This document shows, piece after piece, positions 57,029-64,000 of a stretch of 64,000 nucleotides of DNA. The translations under genes and the position numbers were made by a program. The DNA is from Congeria kusceri (Eukaryota; Mollusca; Bivalvia; Myida; Dreissenidae): positions 41,291,618 through 41,355,617 of the forward strand of contig CM051027.1 of NCBI GenBank assembly GCA_027627225.1, written 5' to 3'. The notes beneath the pieces were generated by a model. It had not been told where the DNA came from. It did no database searches and saw only the letters and a program-made list of their open reading frames with translations. The number at the start of each line of letters is the position of its first letter. Position 1 is the first letter of the stretch.

Positions 57029-58993
57029 ACAAGAGGGCCATGATGGCCCAAAGGTCTGACCTGAGTACTGGCAAAGATGAAAGCCTTAATGCTGTGAAAG
57101 GCTTGTTGGAATGTACGCCAAGATGTCCTTAACCAATTTGTCTAGCTGATTTACTCTCATACATAGAACAAGACTTAGTAAGTACCTGGATATATTTTCT
57201 CAACCATGGTATCCAACTTTGCGCAGGCAATTTTGGAGTAATAGTGTTAATGCTGCAGTTCTCAAAGATAATGGCGACCCCTGCACATAGGTCAAGTCAT
57301 GCTTGCCTGCTTGTTTCAAAGATTAGAGTTTATTGCCATTTACCCATCCTATATTGAAATTCACTTTAGATTTTATGGTCATAGACAAATTGTGCAAGTT
57401 TGGTCCAGACTGGTTGAAAATGAAGTCCCTGTCTTGCAACAAATTCATTTTTGCGTTAATGTTCACAATTAAAGTGATATAACTGCTGTGTTCGTGGCCT
57501 GTCTCATTTGCTGCTTGTGTTGAATTCTTATGGCCATACATAACATGTGTTTTAAAACAAGTTTTATAAAAATGAATGAAAAATGAAATCTCGATGCACA
57601 AATAAGGCAATTTTTGCATTTGTTTCACTAACAAAGGGGCCATAACTCTGAAGTTTGTTGCCCAATCTGACCCATTGTTGGCTTCTGCTGCAGTCGTATG
57701 ATCACATACAAACTGTGGAAGTTCGGTCAAGATTGGAAGAAAAATAAAGTCTCTATGAACAAAAAAGGCAATGTTTGCTTTTTTTTCCACATACAAGGGG
57801 TCATAACTCGGATGTCTGTGCCTAACCTTACCCATTTTTGGCTCCTGTTGAAATTTTTTGGTCACACACAAACTATGGAAGTTTGGTCAAGATTGGAAGA
57901 AAAATGATGTCTAAATCAAGGTAAAATGGCAATTATTGCCTTTTTTGAACAAAAAAGGGTGCATAACTCAGGCCCCGTGCAAAGGATCAATTACAGGATC
58001 AGGATCAGTCTTAGCTGATCTTGATCTTGTCGCTCAACAATCAAACATATTTTATTTTCGGAATAACTTTTCTTCTTGATAATGTTATCTTTTTATTAAA
58101 TCTTCATATCAGATAGCAAATGTATGTTGCTAAGCATTTAAATTCGTTTTTATAACATATTTGACCAAAAATTAAAATTGATCGTGATTTTAATGAACAT
58201 CATTTTTGAGCCTGATCCTGAAATATCTGGCTCAAGTTCATCTTGAACCTGAAAATCAGGCTCAACTTGTTTTGTGGACACTGGGCCTGGTGTTTGTGGC
58301 CCAATCCAGCCCAATGTTGACTTTACTGTGAACTTTTGATAATACACAAACTGTGGAAGTTTTGTCAAGATTGGTAGAAAAATGAAGTATCTATGAACGA
58401 AAAAGGTAATTTTTCATTTTTTCCCACAAACAAGGGGCCATAACTCTAAGGTTTCTGGTCCAATTTGAAACTTCACACGTGTCTTCTGGGTCATTATGTA
58501 AGGTCACTGACAAAGGCCTAACTCTGACAAAGAAGTATGATTAGGGTTGTCGAGCGTGCTGTCCTGAGACAGCTCTTGTTAAATATGCAAAGATGTGTTC
58601 ACCAATTGAGTATTATTATTTTATGATGTTAACTCGTTATTTGCTAGTTAATAATACATACAATAGTAGTGTAGTTGAGTGGAGGAGGAGGATAAACCTA
58701 CTTTGACTTGTTAGTTGTAATCCTATATTTTCCAATATTTTGGCCTTTTAAATTCCTGTATTTTGATGTCATTCCTATATTTTTGTGATGGGAAATCAGT
58801 GGACGCCCTGAATTTGGCCCATTATCAATACCAACGGAGATTCTATGGTCATACACAAACTGTGCAAGCTAGGTGAAGATTGAATAAAAAATGTAGTCTT
58901 TATCACGATAACGGTCCAAATTGTTGATGGCATACTGACGACGGATGACGACGGAGAGGTCCCCTATACCAATAGCTTCATGCTCAGGTGAGC
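57029..58993 (-). mobile_element. Hairpin-ended tandem-repeat element 5 (minus strand)
   Basis: Read on the minus strand, the 5' end (58993-58910) is GCTCACCTGAGCATGAAGCT, ATTGGTATAGGGGACCTCTC CGTCGTCATCCGTCGTC. The 3' end (57060-57029) is GGGCCATCATGGCCCTCTTG TT. The core holds ~160 bp units (plus-strand text CACAAACTGTGGAAGTTTGG TCAAGATTGG, AAGGGGTCATAACTC). A plus-strand 3' end of the other type (GCTGTCCTGAGACAGC then TCTTGTT, about 58558-58580) lies inside, so a second element is interleaved. Confidence 0.65.
57971..58287. mobile_element. Small TIR element 'GGCCCTGTG', copy 2 (inverted)
   Basis: Same family as 56537-56882 but reversed. It starts GGCCCCGTGCAAAGGATCAA and ends CAGGCTCAACTTGTTTTGTG GACACTGGGCC. 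It interrupts a ~160 bp tandem unit after CATAACTC. Confidence 0.65.
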
Positions 58994-59114
58994 GAACAAC
59001 ATGTTGCTTTGAAAGGCTGATAAAGACTGAAAATGAAGAAGGAAGGAACGAAACTTAAACTTATGACCACTCACAATCTTTAATACTTGTAATAATCCTC
59101 CCTAAGATAGAATG

Positions 59115-61900
59115 CACGGTGGATAAGCAAAACTGATTCTATACGAACATATATGCGTTGCCCGGCTTCTATACGAACAGGTACCGGATTCTACATGGTG
59201 AAAACAGCACATCGACATTGCTACGAACGACAAAGAAGCTCATGAAACGAACAAATACATGTAAGTTATCATAATGAAGTGTCCCACGGAACACTATGAT
59301 ATATAATGATTTAATATATGGGATCATCGTTGCCCAAAAAGCTGTATGTAGCCCAAACTAAGGAAAACAAATAGCCCAGTAGCCTTTGCAGCACTTGCGC
59401 TTGGTAAACGGATGCGAACATTTTATTATTTTTAAACCTTTCTCGGCATTGTTTTGGGATATAATCGTTCTAAAACAGCACTACTAAATCGGCATTATAC
59501 TGAAATCATATAGGTGTTTTGGCGTTTGTTCATAGCAACGAATGCAACGGATAATATACACTCATTTGAATTGTATTAGAAATAATGGCACCGGATATCG
59601 CACGATGAAGTTAGACAAGCTTCTACGTACCACCACTATTACTACTACACGTTTGCTGATGGTTCAATACTTATTTTAAAAGTTCAATGCCAACGTTCAT
59701 TTAGAAAGAAGAAAATTAATATGGTTATAAGGCTAATAATAAATATTTATTTTTATTGAATTAATTTCAGATACTATCCGAAACTGTTGATGATGGGCTG
59801 AAAACCGGATCGGATGACAAAACATGTACATTTGAAATTCAAGGACTTATGCAGGATTCAAGCTTCATACAAACATTTTGTGTTAACAGTGTCATTTAAT
59901 CATGTTTAATGACAACCCGGATTTACAATCCTTGGAATAATCCAGAAACAATAAAACGTTACCATCAACTATACGTATAAGAGCTGATCATTTATTTACA
60001 AAACTCACTGAAACTCGAATTTATTGTGTGACGGGCATAATTTATTATACTAAAATTGTAGTGTAATGTCTGTTTAATATTAAATCAAATTCTTTTTTAA
60101 ATAATTTTAAGTTAAATTATGTGAATGAGATTATTTATTAAAGAAAAAAAAGCAAAATGTAATTGTGTTCATGTAAATATTTTATGTTTGGGTGTTGCAG
60201 TGTTATGAAAAATGAATTAAAACATAATAATAAAAATAAGATAGAATAAATGCATTGTTTGATGTTTTTTTGTAAACTATGTTCCAAATTAAATAAGCTA
60301 CAATTTTTCCTTGAACATGTAAAAGCTGTACCATACTTTGACCAAAATATGTAATTTAACGAGCCCGCAGATAAAGTGTGCTACAAGTGTTTTTACCATA
60401 TTTACCAGTCACATCGCAACTTTATAAGATGCTTTTCCCATGGGCAGTCTGACATGCTTGACATCTGTGTCGTTTCCAAAGCGCTGTCGCGAGGTCATGT
60501 GATGCGATCCGAATGTGCAAGCTTACTGTGCAATAAGTAGCGTGCGTATAAATTACAGCTAAATTTCAATATTCCGCAAGATACTTATTGCACGATAAGC
60601 TTGTATATTTGGCTCCGCCCACCAGTTACCACAAGTAATAGTTGTAGCACGCTTTGACAGAGATGTGTTAGTTATTTAACGAGCCCGCAGGTCGTGATTA
60701 CATAATTAACATATTTAGGTCGAAGGGTGCTACACGTGTTTTATACCCTATTTACCAACCACATCGCAACTGTCTACGATACCGATCCCAATGGGCTGTT
60801 CCGTGATGTCTGACATGTTTGGCATGCGTGTCATTTACAAATATAGCTCTGCCGCAATGTGTCCACTCAGTGCAATTGTTCTGTGCAATAAGTAGCGTGC
60901 ATATAAATTACAACAAATTGAATATACTGCATGCTACTTATTGCACGGTAAACTTGCATATTAGGCTCCGCCCACCATTTACCGATCGGATATCACTGGT
61001 TTTGAATACCGCACAAAAATGAAAACTCTGAAATATGGTATAAAAGTAAGTCTGAAACTATTGACTGTTGATTTCTATGTGCATTGCCAAATTAACTTGG
61101 CGCTGGGTGGAACATTCTGTGATAAATTTGGCGCTGAATGGGTTAAACACGCGTAGATGTACATTTGTACATGAATTACACGTCTGAATCCCTTACAGTT
61201 TAATTGTCCTAAAGTGTTTTCCTCATAGACTTTTAGGATCACAAAAACACATTATCAGCATACAGATTCACACGGTTAATTATGGGCTTTACAATGGCAT
61301 TATAAGAAGTTTTAATCAATTTCGCTTCGATTAAAAAGTTTTCTAAGGAGTCGTTTAAAGTATGTATTAGCTGTAGCATACTTCGACCGAAATATGTTAG
61401 TTACTTAACAAGCCCGCAGGTGCCGGCATCGTATATTATCCGTTGCCTACAATGACGTTTTTATTTGTGCCGAAAGTAGTACAATTTGCATTTTGACAGC
61501 TTGGTTGTTCAGTCTAGTCATTTCAGTATATTATGTTTACTTACTTAAGAAAAACTGTTATAGATAGTATAAATGTTTAATATCTTCAAAAGAACAGAAA
61601 ATGTGACACATGATGTTAACGTTGACGCAGTTGAGCGAAATATTTGACTCGTTTTAAACTATCAATTTATGTTCTGGTAAAAGAACTGGAAAATATGACA
61701 CACAAATATATCAGATGTTCCGTGATAATGTGATTTATTATAGAAACAACTCATTTATTAATAAAAACAACAGATAACTAACAGGACTGTTAAGTGTTTA
61801 GCCATTTTCATTGTAAAGAATCCATTGCCTGTTCCTATAGAAGCCGGAGAACGCATATTAAATTTTGTTCATATAGAATCTGTTTTGCTTATCCACCGTG
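59115..61900. mobile_element. 2.8 kb element with ~70 bp TIRs
   Basis: CACGGTGGATAAGCAAAACT GATTCTATACGAACATATAT and on to GGCTTCTATACGAACAGG at 59115-59183 is present inverted at about 61828-61900. It contains the duplicated ~313 bp segment at 60354-61000. No transposase motif was seen. The target duplication is not clear. Confidence 0.7.
60354..61000. repeat. Direct duplication of a ~313 bp segment, third junction at 61396
   Basis: TTTAACGAGCCCGCAG occurs near 60357 and 60675, with a variant (TTAACAAGCCCGCAG) near 61406. Each of the first two is followed by ACCACATCGCAACT-like text, TGTGCAATAAGTAGCGTGC and its inverted partner TACTTATTGCAC, then GGCTCCGCCCACCA. The copies are about 75-80% alike by eye. 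Confidence 0.75.
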
Positions 61901-61904
61901 GAAG

Positions 61905-64000
61905 GGATGGTCAATGGAAAGATACTGGCAGAGAAAAAAGTTGACAGCTATTTTATAACACCAATGCCATGTAGAGTGATGTCAATAAGTTCAGAATTGC
62001 CAGAATAAAGCAGCGTCATTTATACTGAAAAATAAAGATCCTGTTAAGTGAACACAAACTCGGAGAATGCTTTTTAAGCCAAGTAAATTGCTGACCATGC
62101 CAAACACATTAGATGACAATAGCGGGCATGAAGAAAGTATATGGTTATGTATGAATGTAAAATTGTCCTGGGTATCAATGTATAGAACCATGCAATAATG
62201 ACAAATTCTACATCAGACACCATAGAAAGAAGCTGCCATTTTAAAAAGGAAATGCTTAGGAGGTCCAGCAATATTACAGTCCTTTCTGGTCAGCTGTTCA
62301 CATGAAATCTTAGCTGCTATTGTGACACTTGCGTAAATGGGCAAAATTTAGGATATAACAATCTTGATAATATAAGCAATAGAAAGCAATGAATCCTTGA
62401 TATTATACTTCATATCAAAAACATCAAATCAAAAAGCAACCTCAAAACGAAAACCAGAAAAAAGGAAATAAGACTAGAAGAAACCACCAACAGCTAAGAG
62501 AAGGAAAGAAGTGACAGCATCAACAATTTTTTCTGATCACACACCTGTGAATGTTTAGGGAAATACTGAGACCAAGAAAGGGGTCTTTTTTTCCGGTAAT
62601 AGACAGAAATTCAAGAAAGGAACCAATTAATGTTTAATAGCAGAAAATACAAATGTATCACAACAAAGTGTGGGCTCAAATGCATGAAGAAATTTGGCAA
62701 TGCTTATGTATGGCCTTGACTTGTCTCTGGAACTATGAAAAAAGATGTGTTTGAAATGAAGAACCCTCAACTTGTTAATAAAAGGGGACATTTTAAATTC
62801 AAAACAGTTAGCTTAAATAACCTAAAGGTTGATCTCATGAAAATACTTGAACATTAATGTTTTAAGTAGTAAATATGTGGAATATTTATTGACATTTTAC
62901 AGGTGTAGTGTCTGTAACCGCAGTGAAATTTCTTCCTATTAGATACAGAAAGCTTATCCTGTTATTTTTAAACAGTTTAATGTGGCTAAATTTTAATAAA
63001 AAGTCTTTGTGCTGTACAATAAATATGCTTTGGACATTGAGTTATGTGGAAGACAAATGTTTTACTAAAGGTTGTGTATTAAATTATTGCAAATTTTACA
63101 CCTGTGAGGAAAATGGACCTAATTTTTTATTTGGAATCTTATCTGAAGCACATTCCATTTTCATTATTTTATTTTTATTCCATTTAATACATTTCTTTGT
63201 AAACATGAATAAAAGAAGGTTGCTTTCAATACAATTATACTTGTTATATGCCACTTGTTGTGTCCGTAACTGTATGGTGACCTGTTCTTAAAAAGCTTCA
63301 TGAACAAATATTTGTGAAGGTTGTTAAAGCGAAACAAGTACCAATTTAAATGACCGAAGTATTGAACTTTTGATACTCAGAATTACAAGGCACTGAATGA
63401 AAGTTCATTTTTTCATACTTTTGGGACACTTTTGTCCCAAATACTGTGTTTTAGCAGAATGGATTCTGGGAATTGAATTGCTTTCAAATTAGTTTATTAC
63501 AAACGTAAGGAATCAAAGCACATTTCTTAACCGCAAATACCTAAACGTAATGCGTTTAGCAAATAACTTATGTAATGAAAAGGCTTTTTAAACATTGACT
63601 TTTTGTAAGAAACATATTCAATTTTTAAACTGAAATTGAACAAAAAGAGTAAGTGCATGATACACTATTGTGACGTATTGAGTGAATGAAATATTTACTG
63701 ATAGAAATATTTACTGATATGATAAAATGTTCTTTTGTTTTTAATACAGCATAATACAATCCCTTTAAGTCTTAACACCACACACATGAGGACCAGATCC
63801 GGACAAGACAGTCCTGGGATTGCCTATTATAAGTTGGTTGGGGAGGGGGTGGGCAAGCAGTGTTCATGCCGGACAGAGTTGCAGGTAGGCCAAAGGCCCA
63901 TCAGTCACAAAATCAGTGCGCCATTTAAGGCTTTTGGGGGGGCGACACATTTTTAGCATATTTGTCATGTTATTTTTATTATGTTTTTTACAAAATGTAA
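61905..64000. other. No confident gene
   Basis: AT-rich. A 127-codon plus frame (62908-63291) and a possible exon (about 63749-63881, ending CCGGACAGAGTTGCAG before GTAGG) are present, but neither shows a family motif. The first is Leu/Phe/Ile-rich, as expected from AT-rich DNA. Confidence 0.35.

Noticed and set aside
57323..57871. 182-codon minus-strand open frame, the longest in the window
   Set aside because: It runs through ~160 bp tandem units of a hairpin-ended element, with no domain and repeated segments. Not a gene.
62908..63291. 127-codon plus-strand open frame
   Set aside because: Leu/Phe/Ile-rich and AT-driven. It starts near a TTTACAG, but no motif or partner exon was found.

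Overview
The window looks like AT-rich nuclear DNA from an animal, most likely a bivalve mollusc. It has one intron-split gene and is otherwise filled with transposable-element debris. The bivalve call is inference. It rests on the CAP–EGF–ShK gene and on mobile elements that carry arrays of about 150-180 bp tandem repeats between hairpin ends, a style described for bivalves. There are no bacterial operons, rRNA genes or CRISPR arrays, and almost all long open frames are chance frames inside repeats.

Gene content. Six plus-strand exons between 5812 and 21279 join in consistent phase. They encode the C-terminal part of a secreted or surface CAP-superfamily protein (CRISP/SCP-like), followed by one EGF-like module, one ShK-type cysteine module and a short hydrophobic tail. 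The first exon(s), with signal peptide and start of the CAP domain, are not visible and probably lie left of the window. Introns run from about 0.1 to 9 kb and are loaded with mobile elements.

Layout. 77-150: degenerate tRNA-like sequence. 200-2025: hairpin-ended element with a ~150 bp tandem array. 4108-4992: AT-rich ~170 bp satellite. 5812-21279: the CAP gene, whose introns hold foldback elements (8531-9316, 9599-9785, 9998-10172), a 37 bp minisatellite (12538-12722), a split TIR element (12789-15550) and a broken PIF/Harbinger transposase (16746-19200, minus) that contains a younger TIR element with a 6 bp target duplication (17737-18908). 22990-24935: ~390 bp tandem repeat interrupted by a second copy of the split TIR family. 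26.9-31.3 kb: simple repeats, tandem arrays, a SINE and a third TIR copy carrying a 707 bp insertion. 32985-33312: long hairpin. 34120-40690: decayed Mutator-like element with transposase exons on the minus strand. 40.7-51.7 kb: hairpin-ended tandem-repeat elements into which several CAG...CTG (hAT-like) elements have inserted. 53.9-58.9 kb: two more hAT-like insertions and a minus-strand hairpin-ended element. 59115-61900: 2.8 kb element with ~70 bp TIRs.

The most interesting pattern is that several unrelated tandem arrays sit in the same frame: a 5' hairpin, a GTCC/GTCG-rich zone, the array, then a 3' hairpin followed directly by TCTTGTT. That suggests one mobilisation machinery, possibly Helentron-like, using different cores. 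The second is a set of five or six CAG...CTG insertions with target duplications of 5, 5, 5, 6, 7 and 8 bp.
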